DNA of 5,962 nucleotides from Candidatus Dormiibacterota bacterium (GTDB lineage Bacteria; Chloroflexota; Dormibacteria; Aeolococcales; Bog-877). Below are positions 1-5,349 of the stretch, piece after piece. Within the stretch, counting starts at the first letter, position 1; every line of letters begins with the position of its first letter. The stretch spans positions 4,569 to 10,530 of the forward strand of contig PKXE01000035.1 in the NCBI GenBank assembly GCA_003132265.1, written 5' to 3'. The notes under the pieces are model-generated. The model was given only the letters and a program-made list of their open reading frames with translations, had not been told where the DNA came from and ran no database searches. A program made the translations under genes and the position numbers.

Positions 1-413
1 AGATGCCCGACGTGCGCCGCCTTGTTGGGGTTGGTGGCGGTGTGCTCGACGACCACCTTGGGGCCGGCCTTGGGGTCGGGACTCACCACCTCGCCCAGCG
101 CCAGGGCGGTTTCGATCACGGCGGGGGTGAGCGAGGCGAAGTCGATCCGGAGGTTGATGTAGCCGGCGCCACTGACGGTGATCTCGCGGCAGTGGGGCAA
201 GGAGTGGTCAGCCAGCCGGCGCACCAGCTCGGAGGCGATCTCTTTGGGTGGCCGTTTCAGAACGCCGGCCAGCCGGAAGGCCAGCGCCGACGAGTAGTCC
301 CCTAGCTCCGGTACCGCCGACGGCGCCACCGCCGGATCCGGACCGGGGCCGACCCCGAGGTCAGAGGCGGCCTCCGCCAGGGCGCGCGCGAACGACTCCT
401 GGAGGTCTGGCAT
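1..413 (-). CDS. argS: Arginyl-tRNA synthetase, N-terminal part (cut by window edge)
   Basis: This class I aminoacyl-tRNA synthetase charges tRNA-Arg with arginine in the cytoplasm. The first 137 codons are visible and the gene runs off the low-coordinate edge. Residues 1 to about 100 form the N-terminal additional domain that recognises the tRNA D-loop, with the family signatures GDYSS (38-42) and GAGYINL (82-88). The catalytic domain then begins: VEHTATNPNKAAHVGH (122-137) carries the HIGH-like ATP-binding motif HVGH at 134-137. This block is highly diagnostic for ArgS. The ATG at 411-413 is the only plausible start, because an in-frame stop lies at 459-461 and there is no other ATG, GTG or TTG between. 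No Shine-Dalgarno sequence sits at normal distance; a purine-rich stretch lies too far upstream, near 440-450. The stop of trxA lies 40 bases upstream, so argS may be read both from its neighbours and from its own promoter. Compared with typical ArgS, the N-terminal domain looks slightly short. Confidence 0.95.
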   Translation of the reverse strand, partial: MPDLQESFARALAEAASDLGVGPGPDPAVAPSAVPELGDYSSALAFRLAGVLKRPPKEIASELVRRLADHSLPHCREITVSGAGYINLRIDFASLTPAVIETALALGEVVSPDPKAGPKVVVEHTATNPNKAAHVGH

Positions 414-422
414 AGGCGCGTG

Positions 423-428
423 ATCGTA
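423..428 (-). promoter_or_regulatory. Candidate -10 element for argS (possible leaderless start)
   Basis: On the minus strand this reads TACGAT, which matches the TAnnnT pattern of housekeeping -10 elements. It ends 9 bases before the argS ATG, so transcription starting 6-9 bases downstream would begin at or within about 3 bases of the start codon. The absence of a well-placed Shine-Dalgarno sequence fits this. No convincing -35 element is visible, and short -10-like matches arise by chance, so this is a suggestion only. Confidence 0.3.
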
Positions 429-453
429 TCGCTTCGGGCGCCCTTCCCCTATC

Positions 454-777
454 TCAGACTAGTGCGTCGAGCTTCGCCTTGAGCGCGGACTTCGGCTGGT
501 AGCCGACCACCCGCTGCACCGCCTCGCCACCCTTGAAAAGGATCAGGGTGGGGATGCTCATCACCCCGAACTGGCCGGCGACGTTGGGGTTGGCGTCGAC
601 GTCGAGCTTGGCCACCTTGACCCGAGAGCCGTACTCGTTGGCAAGGTCCTCCACGATTGGAGCCAGCATCTTGCACGGACTGCACCAGTCCGCCCAGAAG
701 TCGACCAAGACCGGGGTATCGGCCTTGATCACCTCAGCGTCGAAGGTCGCGTCGCTCACCTGAACTGGCTCAGCCAT
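454..777 (-). CDS. trxA: Thioredoxin with WCSPC active site
   Basis: This is a cytoplasmic disulfide reductase that passes electrons from thioredoxin reductase to target proteins such as ribonucleotide reductase and peroxiredoxins. At 107 residues it has the standard length of a single-domain thioredoxin with no signal peptide. The fold landmarks fall at the same numbers as in E. coli Trx: buried Asp26, active site W31-C32-S33-P34-C35-K36, cis-proline Pro76 in the SIPT segment, and a late glycine (G92) in VVGYQ. The redox centre is WCSPC rather than the usual WCGPC; the Gly-to-Ser change lies between the two cysteines and could shift the redox potential or partner choice. The ATG at 775-777 is preceded by a GGGAG ribosome binding site (784-788) with 6-base spacing. 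That site lies directly after the stop of the zinc-ribbon gene (15 bases between the genes), so the two are very probably co-transcribed. argS follows 40 bases downstream. The identification is secure; a chromosomal TrxA is the simplest reading. Confidence 0.95.
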   Translation of the reverse strand: MAEPVQVSDATFDAEVIKADTPVLVDFWADWCSPCKMLAPIVEDLANEYGSRVKVAKLDVDANPNVAGQFGVMSIPTLILFKGGEAVQRVVGYQPKSALKAKLDALV

Positions 778-792
778 GGTCTTCTCCCGGCG

Positions 793-1131
793 TCAGGCGC
801 CTTTGCCCGCGGGGGCGGCGCTCCCCGACGCTGAATCCTTTTTCGCTGTCTCTGACTTGCTCTCACCTTGGCCGCCGTCGACCTTGGCCGGAGTTGGGGT
901 TGTGACGGTCGCTTCCTTGCTGTCGCTCGCTGCGGGCGCAATCGAACTTGAGGATGAGGATCTGGAGTCGTTCTTGTAGAACCCTTGTCCTTTGAACACG
1001 ATACCGACCGGGAAGACCATCCTCCGGACCGGGGCCCCACAGGTGGTGCACTTGGTCAGGGCCGGGTCTTTGATTCCCTGGGCGGCCTCGAACTGATGGC
1101 CGTTCTCGCAGCGGTACGCGTAAGTGGGCAC
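793..1131 (-). CDS. FmdB-family zinc-ribbon protein with low-complexity tail
   Basis: This small protein belongs to the FmdB / putative regulatory zinc-ribbon family, whose function is not firmly established; the name comes from a gene near formamidase and amidase operons. Residues 1-56 are the conserved domain: MPTYAYRC at the start, a C28-T-T-C31-G knuckle, and VGIVFKGQGFYKNDSR at 42-57, which is the family hallmark. The first knuckle is unusual: it has C8 and then G11-H12, without the second cysteine of the common CxxCGH pattern, so H12 may be the fourth zinc ligand. Residues 58-112 are a disordered tail with a run of six or more serines, then a Ser/Ala/Lys/Glu-rich stretch. I chose the GTG at 1129-1131 because it gives the family's MPTY start and places a TAGGG ribosome binding motif (1142-1146) 10 bases upstream. 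A TTG at 1140 would add three residues but leaves only one base after that motif. trxA follows 15 bases downstream. Confidence 0.85.
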   Translation of the reverse strand: MPTYAYRCENGHQFEAAQGIKDPALTKCTTCGAPVRRMVFPVGIVFKGQGFYKNDSRSSSSSSIAPAASDSKEATVTTPTPAKVDGGQGESKSETAKKDSASGSAAPAGKGA

Positions 1132-1221
1132 TCCGGTCAAACCCTACCCGAATTCACCCGCTCCAAACTGCGGGCCCGTCTTGGTGCAGATGCGACTGGC
1201 CCGGTCCCGAGTTGGGAGGCG

Positions 1222-2463
1222 TCACTCGATGCTCATGATCACGAGGCCGGCCGGCACCTTGGGGAAGAAGTAGGTGGACTTCTGGGGCATGGCCTCGCCG
1301 GCCACCGCGACGGCGGCCATCTCCGAAACGGTGGTCGGGTTGACCAGGAACGCCACCCCGCGCTGGGCCAACGCCAGCTCCAGCGCCTCCTGGGCATCGC
1401 GGGTGTAGAACAGCCTCCCCGCCGCGGCGTCCCCTGGCACGATCCCCAAAAGCGGCTCTAGGATCTCGCTTTCAAGCACCACGACATCAAGGCCCAGCCG
1501 AGGGCTGTCACTCTCCGCCGGCCGGGGCCGACTAACCACCACCTTACCGGCGGCGCCAGCGATCGCGAAGGCATGGGCCGTCTCCCGGAGCGAACTCAGC
1601 CTGGCCAGCGCATCGCTGAGCTCCACCGCCGGCTCCGTCTGCCAGCCTTGGGACGCCAGCGCTTCGGCGAGCTCATCAACTCTCATCGACGCTTCGGGGA
1701 CCACCCGATGGGTCGGCAGGATCACGTTGCCCACGTCCTCCAGCGGAGAGACCAGGGCCAAGACCTGGGTCAGCCCCAAATTGAGCGCGGTCTCGTAGCG
1801 GTGATGGCCATCGGCGATGAAGAGCCGGGTCCGGCTCAGCCCCGACGTGATCCGCCCCACCGCGTCGGGGTCCGAGATCCTCCAAAGCTGATGGCGCTCA
1901 GCTCCGTACTCGCCGTCGATGACCGCCTCGGCGACCGGGCCTGCCGCGGAAGCGACCCGTTCGAGCTCGTGGGTGACCTCGGCGCCGTCCTCGTAGAGCA
2001 GGAAGATCGGCGAGGTCTGGGCTTTGGTGGCCTGGAGCAGTCGGAGCCGGTCCGCCCGAGGCGCAGTCAGGGTCAATTCGTGGCGGAGGACCTCGCGGCG
2101 CTCGTGCGGGACCGGCTCCACCCCCACGAAGCAGCCCAAGCGCTCACGGGGGCCGCCGCCGCCCGGAGGCCGGAAGGAGTGCCGGTGAACGTAGAGCGAG
2201 GGTTGCTCGTCCTGGACCAGGACCCCTTCCTCCAGCCAGGCCCTGAGATGGTCGCGGGCTCTCGTGTAGCGGTCGCGCTCACCTGGGACATCGTCCTCGA
2301 ATTCCCGTCCCAGTTCGAGCCGGACTACGTTCTGCATCGCCCGGCCGTACAGGTCCAGCTGCAGCTGAGGGCTGATGACGTCGTAGGGGGGAGCCAGGAC
2401 CATTTCGAGCTGGACCACGGCAGGCTCGTAGCGGATGCCCCGGAAGGCGCAGACCTCAGCCAC
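1222..2463 (-). CDS. DUF1015 family protein, serA-linked
   Basis: This is a 413-residue member of the DUF1015 family. Its reaction is not settled, but the family is known for standing next to serA/serC in many bacteria, and some members carry automatic ParB-like annotations. Family marks are seen along the whole length: FRGIRY (7-12), APPYDVIS (24-31), the signature FIADGHHRYETAL (215-227), VILPTHR (247-253), and the C-terminal block with NPT (375-377) and MPQKSTYFFPKVPAGLVI (392-409). The GHHR motif recalls the ParB/sulfiredoxin-fold proteins that include ADP/ATP-dependent free-serine kinases (SerK, SbnI). A role in serine or phosphoserine metabolism is therefore a reasonable inference, not shown here. 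The GTG at 2461-2463 gives the expected MAEV-FRG start. It begins 6 bases after the serA stop and has no clear Shine-Dalgarno sequence, which suggests coupling to serA translation. The segment between the HHRYETAL motif and ILPTHR looks shorter than in the usual family pattern. No membrane segment or signal peptide is seen. Confidence 0.88.
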   Translation of the reverse strand: MAEVCAFRGIRYEPAVVQLEMVLAPPYDVISPQLQLDLYGRAMQNVVRLELGREFEDDVPGERDRYTRARDHLRAWLEEGVLVQDEQPSLYVHRHSFRPPGGGGPRERLGCFVGVEPVPHERREVLRHELTLTAPRADRLRLLQATKAQTSPIFLLYEDGAEVTHELERVASAAGPVAEAVIDGEYGAERHQLWRISDPDAVGRITSGLSRTRLFIADGHHRYETALNLGLTQVLALVSPLEDVGNVILPTHRVVPEASMRVDELAEALASQGWQTEPAVELSDALARLSSLRETAHAFAIAGAAGKVVVSRPRPAESDSPRLGLDVVVLESEILEPLLGIVPGDAAAGRLFYTRDAQEALELALAQRGVAFLVNPTTVSEMAAVAVAGEAMPQKSTYFFPKVPAGLVIMSIE

Positions 2464-2479
2464 CGAGCGCTAGAGCTCG
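2464..2479 (-). promoter_or_regulatory. Small hairpin spanning the serA stop, abutting the DUF1015 start
   Basis: On the transcript this is CGAGC, a 6-base loop, then GCTCG: a perfect 5-bp stem whose loop contains part of the serA TAG stop. Two further G-U pairs could extend the stem into the DUF1015 GTG start codon. It occupies the place where a Shine-Dalgarno sequence would sit. A ribosome finishing serA would melt it, so it could enforce translational coupling. The stem is short and chance cannot be excluded. Confidence 0.35.
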
Positions 2480-4068
2480 ACTAGGTGAAGGTCGGTCACG
2501 CCGTCGATGGCTCGCAGCTGGTCGGCCAGCTCCGGCGTCACGCGCTCGTCGATCTTCACCGCGGTCACCGCCCGCCCCCGGGGCGCGTCCCGGCCCACCT
2601 GCATCTCGGCGATGTTCACGTTGGCCTGGCCCAGCAGCTGTCCGATCGCCCCGATCAGGCCCGGACGATCCCGGTGCCCGAAGAAGAGAAACAACCCCGC
2701 CGGGTCGAGATCAATGCGAAGCCCATCCAGCCGGACGATTCGCGACTCCCCGCTGGCGGTGGTCCCCTCCAGCTCTGAGGGTCCGTCGCCGTCGACCCGG
2801 AGCACCAACGAGCTCGCCCAGGTCCCGGGACCGGAGCCGCGGTGCTCGGTGACCTCGATACCGTGCTGGCGGGCCACCGCCCTCGCGTTCACCGCCGTCA
2901 CCCGGTCCTGGGTGAACGTCCGCAGGATGCCCCCGAGCGCCTCCGCCGTGATCGAGCCCGGTTGAACCGTGGCGAGGTCTCCCCGGAAGAGCATCTCCAC
3001 CCCGCGGATCCGGCCTCCGCCCAGCTGGGCGTAGAGGCTGCCCATCTTGGCCGCCAGAGTCTGGTAAGGCACGATCAGCCCGGCCTCCTCCGGGGCCACC
3101 GCAGGGGCGTTCACCGCCCAGCGGGCCGGTCGGCCCGCGAGCACCTCGGCGATCTGGTCGGCCACGTCGTTGGCGACCGAGAGCTGGGCCTCCACCGTCG
3201 AGGCTCCCAGGTGGGGGGTGACCAGGATCCCTGGCACCTGGAGAAGCGGGCTGTCGGGAGCCGGCGGTTCCTTGGTGAAGACGTCGACTGCGGCACCGGC
3301 GAGATGGCCCTGGCGCACCGCATCCGCCAGGGCCATCTCGTCGATGATCCCGCCCCGCCCCACGTTGAGGACCCTGGCTCCCTTGGGCAGCCGGGCGAGT
3401 TGCTCCGCCCCGATCAGACCTCGGGTGGCGTCGCTGAGCGGGGTGTGGACGGTGAGCACGTCGGCCTGGGCCAGCGCCTCATCCAGCGAGACCAGCTCCA
3501 CGCCCATTTGCTCGGCGCGCTCCTGCGAGACCAGCGGATCGAAGGCGACGACCCGCATCTGCAGCCCCTGCGCCATCCGGGCAACCTCGGCGCCGATCTT
3601 CCCCAGCCCCGCGATCGCCAGGGTCTTGCCCCGCAGCTCGCTCCCCACCAGCCGGGAGCGCTCCCACTTGCCACTGCGCAGGGAGGCGTCCCCCTGGGCG
3701 ACATTGCGGGCCAGGGCCAGCATCAGGGCCATGGTGTGCTCGGCCGCCGCCACGGTGTTGCCGGTGGGCGCGTTCACGACCAGGACGCCTCGGGCGCTGG
3801 CCGCCTCGACATCGATGTTGTCAACGCCGACCCCGGCCCTACCGATCACGCGCAGGTTGACGCCGGCTGCTATCACCTTGGCGGTCACCTTGGTCTCGCT
3901 GCGCACCACCAGCGCTTGGAACGGACCGATCTGCTCGACCAGTTGGTCCTCGGTGAGCTTGAGGGCGACCTCGACCTCGCCTGCCGCCTGCAGCCGGCTG
4001 ATCCCGTCCTCGGCGATGGGATCGGCCACTAGGATCCGGGCCCGGGCCGGAACTAACGGCGAAGACAT
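2470..4068 (-). CDS. serA: D-3-phosphoglycerate dehydrogenase
   Basis: SerA oxidises 3-phosphoglycerate to 3-phosphohydroxypyruvate with NAD+, the first committed step of L-serine synthesis. With the chosen start it has 532 residues, the usual size of the long (type I) form found in actinobacteria. Domains in order: substrate-binding half to about residue 100 and again after about 290, containing RSETKV (56-61); NAD-binding Rossmann domain (about 100-290) with GLGKIG (154-159); intervening allosteric substrate-binding domain (about 320-455); ACT domain (about 459-532) with HRDRPGLIG (465-473) and NVNIAEMQVGR (483-493), the site of serine feedback inhibition in the family. Catalytic residues are visible: Arg238 in NVGRGGIIDE, Glu267 in KEPP, His286 in TPHLGAS. 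A longer reading from a GTG at 4140 would add 24 residues without family character; the ATG at 4066-4068 has a good GAGGA site and gives the normal N-terminus. The DUF1015 gene follows after 6 bases. The ROK kinase gene ends 88 bases upstream. Confidence 0.97.
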   Translation of the reverse strand: MSSPLVPARARILVADPIAEDGISRLQAAGEVEVALKLTEDQLVEQIGPFQALVVRSETKVTAKVIAAGVNLRVIGRAGVGVDNIDVEAASARGVLVVNAPTGNTVAAAEHTMALMLALARNVAQGDASLRSGKWERSRLVGSELRGKTLAIAGLGKIGAEVARMAQGLQMRVVAFDPLVSQERAEQMGVELVSLDEALAQADVLTVHTPLSDATRGLIGAEQLARLPKGARVLNVGRGGIIDEMALADAVRQGHLAGAAVDVFTKEPPAPDSPLLQVPGILVTPHLGASTVEAQLSVANDVADQIAEVLAGRPARWAVNAPAVAPEEAGLIVPYQTLAAKMGSLYAQLGGGRIRGVEMLFRGDLATVQPGSITAEALGGILRTFTQDRVTAVNARAVARQHGIEVTEHRGSGPGTWASSLVLRVDGDGPSELEGTTASGESRIVRLDGLRIDLDPAGLFLFFGHRDRPGLIGAIGQLLGQANVNIAEMQVGRDAPRGRAVTAVKIDERVTPELADQLRAIDGVTDLHLVEL

Positions 4069-4075
4069 GGGAATT

Positions 4076-4080
4076 TCCTC
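4076..4080 (-). promoter_or_regulatory. Ribosome binding site that fixes the serA start
   Basis: The transcript reads GAGGA followed by 7 bases and the ATG at 4068. This favours the 532-residue SerA over the in-frame upstream GTG at 4140, whose predicted extra residues do not resemble the family's N-terminus. Confidence 0.75.
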
Positions 4081-4156
4081 TGGGGCATGCTCGATAGGGC
4101 TGCGGGGGCGGCTACCGGGCAGCAATTCCTCCCTGGCCACACCCAGTCTATCGGAC

Positions 4157-4972
4157 CTAGGGCCGGCTTCTTGCGTCCGGCGCCCAAAGCTTGATCCCGC
4201 CCAGAAGGCCCGCGGAGTTGTCCACCAGAGTCACGTCATCCCCCCGGGGAATCGTCACGTGGGCTGAGTTGCCCCCACCCACGTAGAGATGGTCGAAGAA
4301 GAGCAGGGCCCGAACCAGCTCCACCGCCCTCAGCACCCGGCGGTTCCAACGCTTGTCCCCGATCTTGCGGCGAGCAGCCTCGCCGACGTACTCGCTGTAG
4401 CTCTTGCCGTTGTGGCACGGATGATGGGCGAGCTCCAGATGCACGGCCAGCTTTCCGTCCTGAAAGATGGCGATGCCGAAGGCGGTGCCCAGGGTCATGG
4501 CTACCTCCAAGCCCCTGCCCTTGATCACCGCCATTCCCTGAACCTCGGCGTCGTTACCGACCCGAGTTGGCTTGCCCAGGGCCCGGGCGGTGCTCCGGGC
4601 GAGATCAAAATGATCCCATGCCCGTTCCAGCGGGGGAGATATTGGGGTTCCCTCTCCGCCTTCGCGGATGAAGTGGGGAGCGCTGAGAATGACGCCCGAC
4701 CGGACCACGCCGGGAAAGCCCACTGAGACCCGGTCGAAGGCGGGGCCGGCCGCGGCCAGCTTCTTGAAGACCTGGATCATGCCCAAGGGGGCCAGCGGAT
4801 ATTCGGTCTTGACCCGCACCGGCTCCTCCAGGGCCTTGCCGGCGACATCAATCAGGTCGGCCTTGATGCCGGTACCCCCGACGTCGAAGGTCAGCGTGAC
4901 CTCGCGACCCGGGCGCGGCCGGGGCGGGGACGTTCGCGGCCTGGTGGTGACTGGCTGGCTGGGAAGCGGCAT
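4157..4972 (-). CDS. ROK-family sugar kinase, glucokinase/polyphosphate-glucokinase-like
   Basis: This 271-residue cytoplasmic kinase of the ROK/ASKHA superfamily is likely to phosphorylate glucose or a related sugar at C6. Visible motifs: phosphate-binding FDVGGTGIK (29-37), GFPGVV (85-90), the catalytic-base segment VGNDAEVQG (138-146, Asp141), the LGTAFG loop (161-166), LAHHP (181-185) at the place of the ROK EGH motif, LYVGGGN (229-235), and NSAGLLGG (252-259). The CxCGxxGCxE zinc cluster of classical ROK kinases and repressors is absent, as in PpgK-type enzymes, and there is no DNA-binding domain, so it is not a NagC/XylR-type repressor. Whether ATP or polyphosphate is the donor cannot be read from the sequence, so no gene symbol is given. 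Residues 1-23 are a Pro/Arg/Thr-rich extension before the fold starts. The ATG at 4970-4972 is supported by a perfect AGGAGG. rpsR ends 101 bases upstream, and serA starts 88 bases downstream. Confidence 0.87.
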   Translation of the reverse strand: MPLPSQPVTTRPRTSPPRPRPGREVTLTFDVGGTGIKADLIDVAGKALEEPVRVKTEYPLAPLGMIQVFKKLAAAGPAFDRVSVGFPGVVRSGVILSAPHFIREGGEGTPISPPLERAWDHFDLARSTARALGKPTRVGNDAEVQGMAVIKGRGLEVAMTLGTAFGIAIFQDGKLAVHLELAHHPCHNGKSYSEYVGEAARRKIGDKRWNRRVLRAVELVRALLFFDHLYVGGGNSAHVTIPRGDDVTLVDNSAGLLGGIKLWAPDARSRP

Positions 4973-4981
4973 GGCCTCTGG

Positions 4982-4987
4982 CCTCCT
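4982..4987 (-). promoter_or_regulatory. Consensus ribosome binding site of the ROK kinase
   Basis: The transcript has a perfect AGGAGG ending 9 bases before the ATG at 4972. It is the strongest ribosome binding site in the window and confirms that the Pro/Arg-rich N-terminal extension is translated. The gap above it (to 5073) contains a short CTGCC/GGCAG hairpin at 5044-5060 but no T-run, and no promoter I would defend. Confidence 0.75.
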
Positions 4988-5073
4988 GTGCGTCCGCGGA
5001 CCACCCGGAACTTTACCTCGCCCAGCTTGGGATCCGGTCTCGGCTGCCTATCTCCGGCAGGCGCCGGCCCGGC

Positions 5074-5307
5074 TCAGTGTTGGTCGGTGGCGAAGGGGAG
5101 AAGCGCCATATGCCGGGCGCGCTTGAGCGCGACGGTGAGGCGGCGCTGGTGGAGGGAGCAGGTCCCAGTCACCCGGCGGGGCAGGATCTTGCCGCGCTCG
5201 CTGATATAGCGGCGCAGTCGGGCGACCTCCTTGTGGTCCACCTCCACGATCCGCTCCAGGCAGAAGTTGCAAACCTTGCGCGGGCGGCGCCGCGCGTACT
5301 CCGACAT
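5074..5307 (-). CDS. rpsR: 30S ribosomal protein S18
   Basis: S18 binds the central domain of 16S rRNA as a pair with S6 on the platform of the small subunit. The 77-residue product has the family's normal length. The core block RRYISERGKILPRRVTGTC (32-50), then HQRRL (53-57) and the end KRARHMALLPF (62-72), is unmistakable. A C13-N-F-C16 pair near the N-terminus, together with C50 and H53, looks like the metal-binding (C+) version of S18 found in many actinobacteria. The ATG at 5305-5307 follows a GGAGG (5323-5327) at the long distance of 15 bases, with a weaker GAGAG (5316-5320) at about 8 bases, so initiation may be modest or aided by coupling. ssb ends 42 bases upstream, giving the conserved rpsF-ssb-rpsR order. 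The rplI gene that often comes next is not present; the next gene is a sugar kinase. Confidence 0.97.
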   Translation of the reverse strand: MSEYARRRPRKVCNFCLERIVEVDHKEVARLRRYISERGKILPRRVTGTCSLHQRRLTVALKRARHMALLPFATDQH

Positions 5308-5325
5308 GCTCTGTTCTCTCAGCCT

Positions 5326-5337
5326 CCGTTTGGACGG
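5326..5337 (-). promoter_or_regulatory. Tiny hairpin overlapping the distant rpsR ribosome binding site
   Basis: In the ssb-rpsR gap the transcript reads CCGT-CCAA-ACGG, a 4-bp perfect stem with a tetraloop. Its 3' arm shares two G residues with the GGAGG upstream of rpsR. It might tune access to that site, but a stem this short is weak and common by chance. The known S6:S18-binding leader hairpin lies upstream of rpsF in other bacteria, so this is not claimed as that element. Confidence 0.2.
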
Positions 5338-5349
5338 TTCACGACACGC

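Noticed and set aside
3..305. Plus-strand open frame of 100 codons at the window start
   Set aside because: The minus strand here encodes the diagnostic ArgS N-terminus; the plus-strand product is a Gly/Val/His-rich shadow.
1132..1140. TTG start at 1140 for the zinc-ribbon gene
   Set aside because: It would leave a single base after the TAGGG motif and adds residues before the family's conserved MPTY start; the GTG at 1131 fits better.
1132..1221. Possible promoter or structured RNA in the 90-base gap between DUF1015 and the FmdB gene
   Set aside because: A CGGGCC/GGCCCG repeat and a TAGGGT stretch are present, but the loop is long and the -35/-10 spacing is poor; no defensible promoter or riboswitch.
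1573..2484. Plus-strand open frame of 303 codons opposite the DUF1015 gene
   Set aside because: It is antisense to a gene with full-length family motifs, and its translation is Arg/Pro/Gly/Gln-rich with no family resemblance.
2842..4032. Long plus-strand open frame of 396 codons opposite serA, and a second one of 365 codons at 3170-4267
   Set aside because: They are antisense to a clearly identified serA, have Arg/His/Gly-rich compositions typical of shadow frames in GC-rich DNA, and show no recognisable domain.
5044..5060. Hairpin CTGCC/GGCAG with a 7-base loop, 13 bases after the rpsR stop, considered as a terminator
   Set aside because: The stem is only 5 bp and no T-run follows, so it does not meet the pattern of an intrinsic terminator.
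4289..5126. Plus-strand open frames opposite the ROK kinase and rpsR
   Set aside because: They overlap well-supported minus-strand genes and have no recognisable motifs or good ribosome binding sites.
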